Shown here: positions 1-4,811 of the stretch, in pieces
How the letters are laid out: every line of letters starts with the position of its first letter
Numbering within the stretch: the stretch's first letter is position 1
DNA from: Planctomycetota bacterium
GTDB taxonomy: Bacteria; Planctomycetota; SZUA-567
Reading direction: 5' to 3'
DNA length: 5,022 nucleotides
NCBI GenBank assembly: GCA_020861125.1
Contig: JAJBSZ010000016.1
Span: 1 to 5,022, forward strand
Made by a program: the position numbers and the translations under genes
The notes under the pieces: model-generated
What the model saw: the letters and a program-made list of their open reading frames with translations, nothing else
Told to the model about the DNA's origin: nothing
Databases searched by the model: none

Positions 1-12
1 TTCCCGTCTGAT

Positions 13-88
13 GCCCACTTAGCTCAGTTGGTAGAGCAACTGACTCTTAATCAGTAGGTCGAAGGTTCGAATCCTTCAGTGGGTACCA
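13..88 (+). tRNA. tRNA-Lys (anticodon CUU)
   Basis: A complete 76-nt cloverleaf can be folded by eye. The acceptor stem is 13-19 with 78-84 and contains one terminal G-U pair. The D stem is 22-25/34-37, with GG in the loop. The anticodon stem is 39-43/51-55 around loop CTCTTAA, placing anticodon CTT at 46-48. The T stem is 61-65/73-77 around loop TTCGAAT. The discriminator is A85 and CCA is encoded at 86-88. It decodes AAG lysine codons. Its promoter lies left of the window. tRNA 3' ends are common integration targets for phages and islands, and accessory-type genes follow, but no second copy of this 3' end was found in the window. Confidence 0.97.
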
Positions 89-97
89 CTATTAATC

Positions 98-128
98 ACC
101 GCAACCCCCACGGGGTTGCGGTTTTTTT
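98..128 (+). terminator. Rho-independent terminator of tRNA-Lys
   Basis: A perfect 11-bp stem (98-108 with 112-122, including CCGCAACCCC and GGGGTTGCGG) closes a 3-nt loop and runs into seven T residues at 122-128. It starts ten bases after the tRNA CCA end, so it terminates the tRNA transcript. Confidence 0.93.
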
Positions 129-477
129 CACTCGCCGCCATCGCCTGTATGTCCTCGCCGGAAAACACCCACTCGCGTGGCCCTTTTCCAGATCCCGCTG
201 CCACTTCACCGGCGGCAGGCTGCCCAAACGGTAGGCCGATCACCTCCTGTCGGTCCTACGGGGGGATGTGGACGGCCACAGCCATGGTGCCTTCCAACCA
301 CAGCCTCCGGTCACGGTATACCCGCTGCTTGGCGGTACACCTAAATCCATAATGGTCGCACCGACTGATTTTCGACACTGCCGCCAAGCTTCTTCGATAT
401 GGGAATATTTTGTGAAGGAAACGAATGCAAAAGGCAGGACGCCTGGGAGTGTGGCGGTCGTCGGCACAACCGGCGCC
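129..477. other. Stretch without a supported gene
   Basis: About 350 bases between the tRNA terminator and the toxin-antitoxin promoter. Short open frames exist on both strands (for example plus 268-495 from GTG and minus 256-486). None has a well-spaced ribosome site, a recognisable domain or a neighbour arrangement that argues for expression. The overlap of equally plausible frames on opposite strands suggests noncoding or decayed DNA. Confidence 0.5.
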
Positions 478-505
478 TTGCAGCACACCATGTAATCCCT
501 ATAAT
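478..505 (+). promoter_or_regulatory. Probable sigma70-type promoter of the hicB-hicA pair
   Basis: A perfect -10 hexamer TATAAT lies at 500-505. A weak -35 (TTGCAG, 478-483) sits 16 bases upstream. Transcription would start near 511-513, only about 15 bases before the antitoxin ATG at 526, so the leader is little more than the ribosome site AAAGGAGGG (514-522). The perfect -10 with a poor -35 fits a promoter whose strength is set by a regulator, but no operator is evident by eye. Confidence 0.6.
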
Positions 506-525
506 TACGAAGCAAAGGAGGGCTT

Positions 526-747
526 ATGGCGAAATTTATCGTACAGCTTCTTTGGGATCCTGAGGCAAACGTCTGGACAGCCACCAGCGAATCCATCGCC
601 GGTCTTGTTCTTGAATCCGGCTCACTCGATGCCCTGATTGAACGGGTCCGGTTCGCTGTGCCTGAACTGTTGTTGCTGAACGGGATAACTGAGAAGTCTT
701 TTGAACTGGCCTTCCAATTGGAGAGAATTGAGCAGGTTTCTCTCTGA
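526..747 (+). CDS. hicB: HicB-like antitoxin, DUF1902 family
   Basis: This 73-residue protein matches my memory of the DUF1902 family, the short HicB-like antitoxins paired with HicA. Family-type landmarks are WDPEANVW (residues 10-17), the ATSESIAGLV stretch (19-28), LDALIERV (34-41) and VPELLLLNG (45-53). The expected role is to bind and block HicA in the cytoplasm. It ends shortly after the compact HicB core and has no visible C-terminal helix-turn-helix or ribbon-helix-helix domain, unlike longer HicB proteins, so DNA-binding autoregulation is not obvious. The ATG is preceded by GGAGG at 517-521 with a short 4-base gap. Its TGA overlaps the next ATG by one base (TGATG), which implies translational coupling. 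The family call is firm; toxin neutralisation is inferred from the pairing. Confidence 0.9.
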   Translation: MAKFIVQLLWDPEANVWTATSESIAGLVLESGSLDALIERVRFAVPELLLLNGITEKSFELAFQLERIEQVSL

Positions 748-941
748 TGGCCGATTACGAAAAAATAGTCCGGAAATTGCTTCTTCAGAATGGTTGCTCT
801 TTTCTGCGGCGCGGTAAGGGTGATCACGATATTTGGTTCAGCCCAATCACCTCGCGCAATGTGACGGTTGATGCAAAAATAAAGTCCCGTCATACGGCCA
901 ATGAAATCCTGAAACAAAGTGGCATCAAGCACCGGTTTTAA
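747..941 (+). CDS. hicA: HicA-family mRNA interferase toxin
   Basis: This 64-residue protein belongs to the HicA family, small double-stranded-RNA-binding-like toxins that cleave mRNA and arrest growth until neutralised by the HicB partner. Seen here: an N-terminal helix (DYEKIVRKLLLQNG, 3-16), the strand and loop LRRGKGDHDIWF (20-31) with the expected catalytic histidine at residue 27, and the C-terminal signature IKSRHTANEILKQSGI (45-60), typical of HicA proteins paired with DUF1902. The usual GSH motif reads GDH here, a common variant in this subgroup as I recall. Length is normal and the frame intact, so the toxin is probably functional. It is translated from the TGATG overlap without a strong ribosome site of its own, making output depend on the antitoxin upstream. 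Confidence 0.92.
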   Translation: MADYEKIVRKLLLQNGCSFLRRGKGDHDIWFSPITSRNVTVDAKIKSRHTANEILKQSGIKHRF

Positions 942-963
942 ATTACCTCCCTTGGCGGAACCG

Positions 964-1001
964 AACCCACCACGTATTTCCCAGTTGGCGGTGGGGTTTT
1001 T
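964..1001 (+). terminator. Probable terminator of the hicB-hicA operon
   Basis: Twenty-two bases after the hicA stop, AACCCACC (964-971) can pair with GGTGGGGTT (990-998) with one bulged G, followed by a run of T (997-1001). The central 6 bp CCCACC/GGTGGG are perfect. The loop of 18 bases is long for an intrinsic terminator, which lowers confidence. Confidence 0.45.
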
Positions 1002-1645
1002 CAGGTATTGGAAGGCCACCTGGGGATCACTTAACACCATCCCATTCGGCCTTAATAGGTTGGCCTTTCCTCCTCTTCGGGTACAAGCCCTCCGCCGACG
1101 AATTATTTCCTCTCCTGCCGTCTACGGAATATTCAGTATTGGCTTTTTCCATTTTGCCGATGGAGAAGGATTATTGGAACAAAGGTGGACGGGACGGTTC
1201 GCGGCATCAAAGGCAAGGCTTTTGGGGATTCCATCGGCCAAAAGTTCTTCGCGAAATTCGGCCAGGACTAACACCAACAGCGGGCGCTCCGGTGCCAGTA
1301 AGGTCAACTGTGGACAGTACGGAATCCCTTCTGGAAGGGAAACCGGGGAAAGGTAAAAAAGGCCGCCACCGTGACCGGATGGGCAAAACAAGGGGGAACG
1401 GTCACGGTGACGGGAACGAGGATACTGCCAGGGGCCTTTTCCATCCAGCTTGTTGGCGAGCCGGAGGGCGCCGGAAAATCTCGTCGACGCCAGCGAAAAG
1501 GGGGCGGTAATTCCCCGGAGATGGCGCACAGGGGCACCTCGCTGCCCTGCCGCCATACGGCGGCCACGGGAGCCGGGACTCTCCAGTCCCAAAAAATCTC
1601 TTATTCCGATATATGGAACTGAATTCCGCAACTGCTGGGGTAAAT
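1002..1645. other. Gene-poor stretch, possibly decayed coding DNA
   Basis: Nothing recognisable in about 640 bases. The longest frame is minus-strand 1122-1631 (169 residues from TTG). It has ordinary codons but no ribosome site or known motif, and minus 1402-1746 overlaps it. A 41-residue hydrophilic minus-strand ORF (1027-1152, ATG) also lacks a ribosome site. On the plus strand, short runs such as GIKGKAFGDSIGQKFFAKFG, ending at TAA 1268-1270, and ILPGAFSIQLVG (about 1420-1455) read like protein fragments in different frames. Mixed fragments in several frames fit a decayed gene or island remnant, but that is inference. Confidence 0.4.
1367..1409. repeat. 10-bp perfect inverted repeat
   Basis: CACCGTGACC (1367-1376) is the exact reverse complement of GGTCACGGTG (1400-1409), separated by 23 bases. 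It has no T tract on either side, so it is not an intrinsic terminator. It could be a protein-binding site or a chance hairpin in gene-poor DNA. Confidence 0.6.
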
Positions 1646-1664
1646 AAAAAAGTCGGTTGCCCGA
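1646..1664 (-). terminator. Probable terminator of the 46-residue membrane peptide gene
   Basis: Read on the minus strand, a 4-bp stem TCGG/CCGA (1664-1661 with 1656-1653) closes a GCAA tetraloop of the stable GNRA class. After one C it runs into six T residues (1651-1646). Flanking AAATA and TATTT can lengthen the stem. It begins two bases after the TAG of the small ORF at 1667. The short core stem makes its efficiency uncertain. Confidence 0.5.
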
Positions 1665-1666
1665 TT

Positions 1667-1807
1667 CTATTTCTTACTGACCACATGCACGGCCAGCAGA
1701 GCACTGTTCCTCTGGAACGCCACCCGAGCAATACCCACGAATCCAAGGGAATAGGTTATAAAAAGTCCGAAGACCCACTCCCGTATACCCATGCCGTTAC
1801 CAAGCAT
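1667..1807 (-). CDS. Small single-pass membrane peptide, 46 residues
   Basis: I do not recognise a family. The product is 46 residues: a short N-terminus, a hydrophobic segment at about 11-31 (WVFGLFITYSLGFVGI then ARVAF, with one Arg at 28), a polar linker (QRNS) and a C-terminus ending in two lysines. This fits a single membrane-spanning peptide. The ATG at 1807 has only a weak GAG about 6 bases upstream. The main support is its setting: a good promoter candidate (TTGACC, 17 bases, TAAAGT) ends about 25 bases upstream and a hairpin with T6 follows the stop directly, so it forms a self-contained unit. Size, hydrophobicity and isolation resemble type I toxin peptides or regulatory membrane micropeptides, but no antisense RNA was identified. 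A chance ORF is still possible. Confidence 0.45.
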   Translation of the reverse strand: MLGNGMGIREWVFGLFITYSLGFVGIARVAFQRNSALLAVHVVSKK

Positions 1808-1832
1808 AGAAATCTCAAATCATTCCATTCGT

Positions 1833-1861
1833 ACTTTACACCCTGTGTGGTTGTTGGTCAA
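1833..1861 (-). promoter_or_regulatory. Probable sigma70 promoter of the small membrane peptide gene
   Basis: On the minus strand, TTGACC (1861-1856, five of six consensus bases) is followed after exactly 17 bases by TAAAGT (1838-1833, four of six). An A/T-rich stretch with T6 (1877-1872) lies just upstream and could act as an UP element. The predicted start, near 1826, is about 19 bases before the ATG at 1807. Confidence 0.5.
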
Positions 1862-2134
1862 CTGAAAAGCGAAAAAATCCCTTGGCTGGTTGCCCTCAGG
1901 CCGTAACGGCGGGGTTTTCCATACGAATCACCCCCTGCAACCGCGGGGTGGTACCTGCCATACCCAATTGGGTTGGGCATTGCCAGCGGACGTAGTACAC
2001 CCAGCGCGGTACCGGGAAACGGCACCAGAGCTGAGTCAGGAGCAGGAATTTACGCTGTGGGTCTTCTCGTCGAAGAGAAAGGACCAACGGAGCACTCGGA
2101 AAGGGGAGAAGGCCGGCGCCGGTACGGTTACGAA
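1862..2134. other. Intergenic stretch downstream of the IclR gene
   Basis: No supported gene in about 270 bases. It holds a perfect 12-bp palindrome (ACCCAATTGGGT, 1962-1973), a hairpin CACCCC/GGGGTG near 1930-1950, and an imperfect hairpin GGTC-TTCTC/GAGA-GACC at 2060-2085. The run around 1970-2000 (GTTGGGCATTGCCAGCGGA) reads like remnants of the short dispersed repeats whose chance translation gives GWALPA-type peptides in many bacterial genomes. That resemblance is from memory and is weak. Confidence 0.4.
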
Positions 2135-2145
2135 TTAGCGCCGGC
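2112..2145. repeat. 8-bp inverted repeat straddling the IclR stop codon
   Basis: GCCGGCGC (2112-2119) and GCGCCGGC (2138-2145) are perfect reverse complements around an 18-base loop containing the stop codon at 2135-2137. The left arm also lies in a 10-bp palindrome CCGGCGCCGG (2113-2122). No T tract follows on the minus strand, so it is at best a stabilising 3' hairpin of the iclR mRNA. Confidence 0.5.
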
Positions 2146-2908
2146 GTTCTTCCTCCTTCCAGCCGCAGCGAGCTGACGCCCTTTGGGCCGCCGCCATCAC
2201 CTCGCGGCACAGCATTTCCTTTCGGGCGTTCATCCTGCTGGTGGGGCCGGACACACTGATGGCCGCCACCAGCTTCCGGTTCGGCCCCCATACCGGCGCT
2301 GCAAATCCGACCAGACCTTCGTTGCCTTCCTGCTGGTCTTCGGCATATCCTTGGCGGCGGATTTTGTCCAGATCGGCGATCAGATCGTGCCGGCTGGTAA
2401 TGGTGAAGGGCGTCTGGGGCGGCAGGTCCAGAAACCGGACGATCTCCTCGAGGCTATCCGGCGTGTGGGCCAGAAACAGTTTGCCGGAGGCAGACGCGTG
2501 GGCCGGCTTATTGAAGCCGATCAGGGAAGAAATAATGGTGGGATTGGCGCCGTTTACCGTATCCACAAACGTGGCGAGGCCGTTGGCGTAAAAGGACAGA
2601 TGGCTGGTCTCGCCGGTAACCGCGCTCAGCCGCTCGAGGACGGGATGGCATTCGTCGATGACGTTCAGGCTGCCCAGTTTGCCGGCGCCGATATGCACCG
2701 GCCGGATGCCCAGCCGGTAGCGGCCGTTGTCCGGATTCTGTTCGATAAACCCCCGCCCCTCCATGGTGGTGAGCAGGCGGTGGACAGTGCTTTTCCCCAG
2801 GTTGAGAGAACGGCTGATGTCGGTCAACCCCAACTCCTTGACCGAACCATCGAACAGTTCGATGATCCGCAGGGCGTTATCCACCGATTGCAGCAACGGT
2901 TGCGCCAC
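2135..2908 (-). CDS. IclR-family transcriptional regulator
   Basis: A 257-residue, full-length member of the IclR family: homodimeric or tetrameric DNA-binding regulators whose C-terminal domain senses a small metabolite, often an aromatic or organic acid. The winged helix-turn-helix spans about 5-68. It carries SVDNALRIIELF (8-19), the recognition-helix region SLNLGKSTVHRLLTTM (34-49) and wing GFIEQNPDNGRYRLG (53-67). The effector domain follows (about 80-250) with the family landmarks PAHASASGKLFLA (135-147) and GYAEDQQEGNEGLVGFAAPV (187-206). The start is GTG at 2908 with AAGGAGG four bases upstream (2913-2919). A promoter candidate lies at 2940-2968. No catabolic or transport genes are in view, so effector and target are unknown; the empty DNA on both sides suggests it may act on distant genes or only on itself. 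No frame damage is visible. Confidence 0.95.
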   Translation of the reverse strand: MAQPLLQSVDNALRIIELFDGSVKELGLTDISRSLNLGKSTVHRLLTTMEGRGFIEQNPDNGRYRLGIRPVHIGAGKLGSLNVIDECHPVLERLSAVTGETSHLSFYANGLATFVDTVNGANPTIISSLIGFNKPAHASASGKLFLAHTPDSLEEIVRFLDLPPQTPFTITSRHDLIADLDKIRRQGYAEDQQEGNEGLVGFAAPVWGPNRKLVAAISVSGPTSRMNARKEMLCREVMAAAQRASARCGWKEEERRR

Positions 2909-2939
2909 GTTCCCTCCTTACAGTCAGGATTTTTCCGTA

Positions 2940-2968
2940 GTTGTAACGAACCAATGGGACTGAGGCAA
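2940..2968 (-). promoter_or_regulatory. Candidate promoter of the IclR gene
   Basis: On the minus strand TTGCCT (2968-2963) and TACAAC (2945-2940) are spaced by exactly 17 bases, each matching four of six consensus positions. Transcription would start near 2933, giving a leader of about 25 bases that includes the AAGGAGG ribosome site. IclR proteins often repress their own promoter, but no clear operator palindrome is visible. Confidence 0.4.
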
Positions 2969-3031
2969 TGAAATTTCGGTCGAAGAAACCCGGGGTGATG
3001 GCCCGAAAAACACCCGGTTCGGTACCGGACG

Positions 3032-3217
3032 CTATCCGACGCTGGTGGCTCGCTGTACCGGTGGGCATGTACTGGAGAAAAAAGCTCCCCAACCAGAAAA
3101 TCTCGTTGAATTTCCGATTAAAATTGATATGGTACAACATACTGGCCACACCGAAAGGGCTCCAGCCGGCGAATATCGGGCGGAAACTTCCTGGCTGGAG
3201 CCCGCGTATATTTGCAA
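3032..3217 (-). pseudogene. Possible broken gene at the end of the phage-like operon
   Basis: The TTG at 3217 is preceded by AAGGAGA (3224-3230) with an ideal 6-base gap, the same layout as the ribosome sites of the operon genes upstream. The frame runs 61 residues to TAG 3032-3034. The first part (QIYAGSSQEVSARYSPAG) has ordinary codons, then the frame turns cysteine- and serine-rich and unconvincing. A second frame, open from just upstream through 2877, reads GLQPGSFRPIFAGWSPFGVA and onward but has no good start. A gene start followed by competing frames suggests a frameshifted or truncated gene. No family recognised. Alternatives are a short real peptide or a noncoding 3' region. Confidence 0.25.
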
Positions 3218-3288
3218 CCGTAATCTCCTTCTACCCGGACGTCAGGTGCCGGAAAAACGGTTCGCGGTGCGGATATCGCCAATTTCAT
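3118..3288 (-). CDS. Possible coupled small ORF, 56 residues
   Basis: The ATG at 3288 overlaps the TGA of the preceding 135-residue gene as ATGA, a classic termination-reinitiation junction. GGAGG lies only one base upstream of the ATG, too close for efficient independent initiation. The product begins MKLAISAPRTVFPAPDVRVE and ends VVPYQF. It is basic, with no membrane segment and no recognised family. It competes with the TTG-started frame at 3217, which has the better-spaced ribosome site. The two cannot both be the main product, and this one rests mainly on the overlap. Confidence 0.25.
   Translation of the reverse strand: MKLAISAPRTVFPAPDVRVEGDYGCKYTRAPARKFPPDIRRLEPFRCGQYVVPYQF
3157..3203 (-). 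repeat. 11-bp perfect inverted repeat, possible operon 3' hairpin
   Basis: GGGCTCCAGCC (3157-3167) and GGCTGGAGCCC (3193-3203) pair perfectly around 25 bases. On the minus strand the stem is followed by CTTTCGG, only a poor U tract. It lies about 80 bases past the last confident gene of the leftward operon. It could slow or end transcription or protect the mRNA 3' end; the loop is long for a classical terminator. Confidence 0.55.
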
Positions 3289-3692
3289 TCCTCCGGATAC
3301 CCATCCCCATCCGATTCCCGACGGCCGAAGTTCTTGCCGGTCGCCAAAATGGTACTCACCCGCCGCATTTCTCTGGTGTTTTCCACCAGACTTTTGCGTA
3401 TTTCACAGATGGCATTGGTGCTTTCCACGATGGCGACGGTGCCCTTTTCCACCATGGCCATCAGCGATTGATCCATGGCATACCAGCGGTCACCGTCCTT
3501 TTCCCGTTTGGCGTAGTCACGACGCTCACGCAGGATCAGGTAGATGATAAACGCGCCCAGCGCCCCGAAATCGGTCAGCAGGCGGAACACGGCATGGGCG
3601 GGGTCGCCCGCCACCACCGTCATGCCCTCGCCGCCCTGAACCAACCGGCAGACGGCGACGAGGACGATCAGGCTGGAAAGTATCACTTTCAC
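3285..3692 (-). CDS. Small phage-like membrane protein with helical tail, 135 residues
   Basis: The family is not recognised with certainty. From the N-terminus: a hydrophobic stretch VILSSLIVLVAVC (3-15), a short loop, a second hydrophobic segment around 36-54 (ending FIIYLIL), a charged stop-transfer region RERRDYAKREKDGD (55-68), then a long helical, coiled-coil-prone region (about 73-115) and an acidic tail. Two membrane segments plus a cytoplasmic helix resemble phage lysis accessory or DUF2730-type proteins of Mu-like phages, a comparison from general shape only. The GTG at 3692 is preferred because AAAGGG lies six bases upstream. An upstream in-frame GTG at 3707, overlapping the previous TGA as GTGA, would add five residues. 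It is the last confident gene of the leftward operon. Confidence 0.75.
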   Translation of the reverse strand: MKVILSSLIVLVAVCRLVQGGEGMTVVAGDPAHAVFRLLTDFGALGAFIIYLILRERRDYAKREKDGDRWYAMDQSLMAMVEKGTVAIVESTNAICEIRKSLVENTREMRRVSTILATGKNFGRRESDGDGYPEE

Positions 3693-3703
3693 GGTGATCC
3701 CTT

Positions 3704-4012
3704 TCACAGGAACGGATGCGACGGCAGGGCCCGGGCCACAGCGTCGTGGACGGGACCGGCGGGAATGGGCAGGGTGGAGAGGATGGCCTCCAGAGCGACG
3801 CGCTTCACCTCGGCGTCGCGGAGGGCGGCGTCCCGCTGCTCGCGGAGAACCTGCGCCTCCTCTTCGTACACGCCAATGACCGGCCTCACCATCCGGCGGA
3901 AAAAATCGGCGTCTCCTCGGACCAGGGCGTCTTGCAACGTGCCGCAGCCGTTTTTGCCGGAGAGGATATTCCGGACGACCGTTTCGGTACGTTCCTGGGC
4001 GGTAGTATTCAT
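3704..4012 (-). CDS. Hypothetical helical protein of the phage-like operon, 102 residues
   Basis: No known family is recognised. The 102-residue product is soluble and mostly helical: an N-terminal helix (TTAQERTETVVRNILSG, 3-19), a turn with a lone cysteine (23), helix DADFFRRMVRPVIGVYEE (34-51), and a long Ala/Arg/Glu-rich helix (EEEAQVLREQRDAALRD and on, about 50-80) that could form a coiled coil. Proline-containing PIPAGP (82-87) and a final helix follow. The start is ATG at 4012 with AAAGGAG (4018-4024) five bases upstream, which makes it secure. That ribosome site overlaps the TGA of the preceding reading frame. The downstream membrane protein begins at or just after its stop, so the two are almost certainly co-translated. 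A structural or lysis-associated phage role is inferred from position only. Confidence 0.75.
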   Translation of the reverse strand: MNTTAQERTETVVRNILSGKNGCGTLQDALVRGDADFFRRMVRPVIGVYEEEAQVLREQRDAALRDAEVKRVALEAILSTLPIPAGPVHDAVARALPSHPFL

Positions 4013-4023
4013 GGCAACTCCTT

Positions 4024-4302
4024 TCAGAAGGTTTTGGAAAACCACAAGCCCAGGTGCGGACGGGATAGCGCCTGCCGGGCTGCGGCGAGATTGCCCTGCT
4101 CCGCCAGGGTGTGGGCCATTTCCAGGCCCACTTCCCCGAGGCGGATGCGGGTGCCGGTGCGGTCGTCGTTTACCCAAAGGCCGCGGCGGTCACGGCCGGC
4201 GTGGCCGGTTCGAGTTCGGGTATAGGTGGTGAGACCGAAGCGGACAAAGGGGCGGCCACCGCCTTCACCGCCGACGGGAGCTTTATCCGATCCAGCATCC
4301 AT
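4024..4302 (-). CDS. Overlapping frame or -1 frameshift extension of the holin-like gene
   Basis: A 92-residue frame from ATG 4302 to TGA 4026-4024 overlaps the last 133 bases of the holin-like gene. Its C-terminal part (RIRLGEVGLEMAHTLAEQG onward to WFSKTF) has coding-like codons with many G/C third positions and covers the otherwise empty interval 4024-4169. Its stop abuts the ribosome site of the next gene, as in a true operon. No start has a proper ribosome site: ATG 4302 has none, and GTG 4131 and ATG 4119 are also poor. The heptamer CCCTTTG (4251-4245), of the X XXY YYZ pattern in the holin frame, would shift ribosomes by -1 into exactly this frame and give a 234-residue fusion. Other explanations are a real indel that truncated the upstream gene, a sequencing error, or a separate small gene. 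Confidence 0.4.
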   Translation of the reverse strand: MDAGSDKAPVGGEGGGRPFVRFGLTTYTRTRTGHAGRDRRGLWVNDDRTGTRIRLGEVGLEMAHTLAEQGNLAAARQALSRPHLGLWFSKTF

Positions 4303-4727
4303 TCGCACAGCATGTCGATGACCACCGGCCCGTATTCCTTCAGGGCATCCACCCCTTGAGCCGCCATGAAGCTCACGATGTACTCGCGGCATTTCCGCCG
4401 AATGTACGCCACCTCGTCGGCGGTGAGTTTGCCGTCCGCATTGGCCTTTTTCAATTCGTCGGTGTAGAGCGCCTTGCAGCCGCCGACGCCGGTCTCCACC
4501 GCCAGCAGCAGTTTGTCCAGCTTGCGCCGTTCCGCCCATTCGTCGAGGTAGGGCTTGGCGAACTTCCACAGTACCCCCACCACCGCCACCAGGATGGCGC
4601 CCCAGGTGCCTTCGCCGGCCAAGATCAGCCAGAAAGAACTGGCGGCAGCTCCCTCCGAATCGGCGGCGGAACACAGGGCCTGGCTCATCGTCACCGCCAA
4701 AAACAGGGTCATTGCAGGTCGTTTCAT
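4170..4727 (-). CDS. Holin-like phage membrane protein, 185 residues
   Basis: The protein opens with a signal-like or first membrane segment (KRPAMTLFLAVTMSQALCSA, 2-21), then a clear membrane segment around 42-57 (WGAILVAVVGVLWKFA). A charged amphipathic helix follows (WAERRKLDKLLLAVE, 64-78), then a helical domain with DGKLTADEVAYIRRKCREYI (98-117) and a Pro/Ala-rich tail from about 152. Membrane segment, AVE-type helix and cytoplasmic helical domain recall LL-H-type phage holins, which form inner-membrane lesions that release endolysin; this is a resemblance, not a confirmed family match. AAAGGAG (4734-4740) lies six bases before the ATG, making the start secure. It is the first confident gene of the leftward operon. 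Its 3' end conflicts with another frame (4024-4302), so the C-terminus may be altered. No endolysin gene is present in the window. Confidence 0.75.
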   Translation of the reverse strand: MKRPAMTLFLAVTMSQALCSAADSEGAAASSFWLILAGEGTWGAILVAVVGVLWKFAKPYLDEWAERRKLDKLLLAVETGVGGCKALYTDELKKANADGKLTADEVAYIRRKCREYIVSFMAAQGVDALKEYGPVVIDMLCEWMLDRIKLPSAVKAVAAPLSASVSPPIPELEPATPAVTAAAFG

Positions 4728-4811
4728 GATCGTCTCCTTTATCCGGGCCTTTCGGCCGTCCTCTCCACGTCCCCATGCTAGCGGCGTTCACACACAGGTG
4801 ACGGTCAAATT

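Noticed and set aside
64..88. Attachment-site duplication of the tRNA-Lys 3' end
   Set aside because: No second copy of the T-arm and acceptor sequence was found by reading the rest of the window, and no integrase gene is present. A copy outside the window cannot be excluded.
240..1040. Minus-strand frame of 266 residues
   Set aside because: It runs antisense through the convincing hicB-hicA operon and its promoter; no ribosome site or domain.
1575..1590. Hairpin GGGACT/AGTCCC followed by A6 as a terminator
   Set aside because: On the plus strand the stem is followed by A, not T. On the minus strand the T run precedes the stem, so neither orientation fits an intrinsic terminator.
1122..1631. 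Minus-strand frame of 169 residues as a gene
   Set aside because: Codons are ordinary, but the TTG start has no ribosome site, no motif is recognisable, and other fragment-like frames overlap it. Long chance frames are common at this GC content.
1872..1902. Terminator for the IclR gene
   Set aside because: The possible stem is only about five interrupted pairs and lies some 230 bases past the stop; the T6 run more likely forms the A/T-rich upstream part of the small-peptide promoter.
2183..2971. Plus-strand frame of 262 residues
   Set aside because: It is the antisense of the clear IclR-family gene and has no recognisable motif.
3045..4232. Long plus-strand frame of 395 residues
   Set aside because: It lies opposite several minus-strand genes that have good ribosome sites, coupled stops and starts, and membrane segments. 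Its own sequence is Arg/Gly/Pro-rich and low in structure, as expected for the antisense of GC-rich coding DNA.
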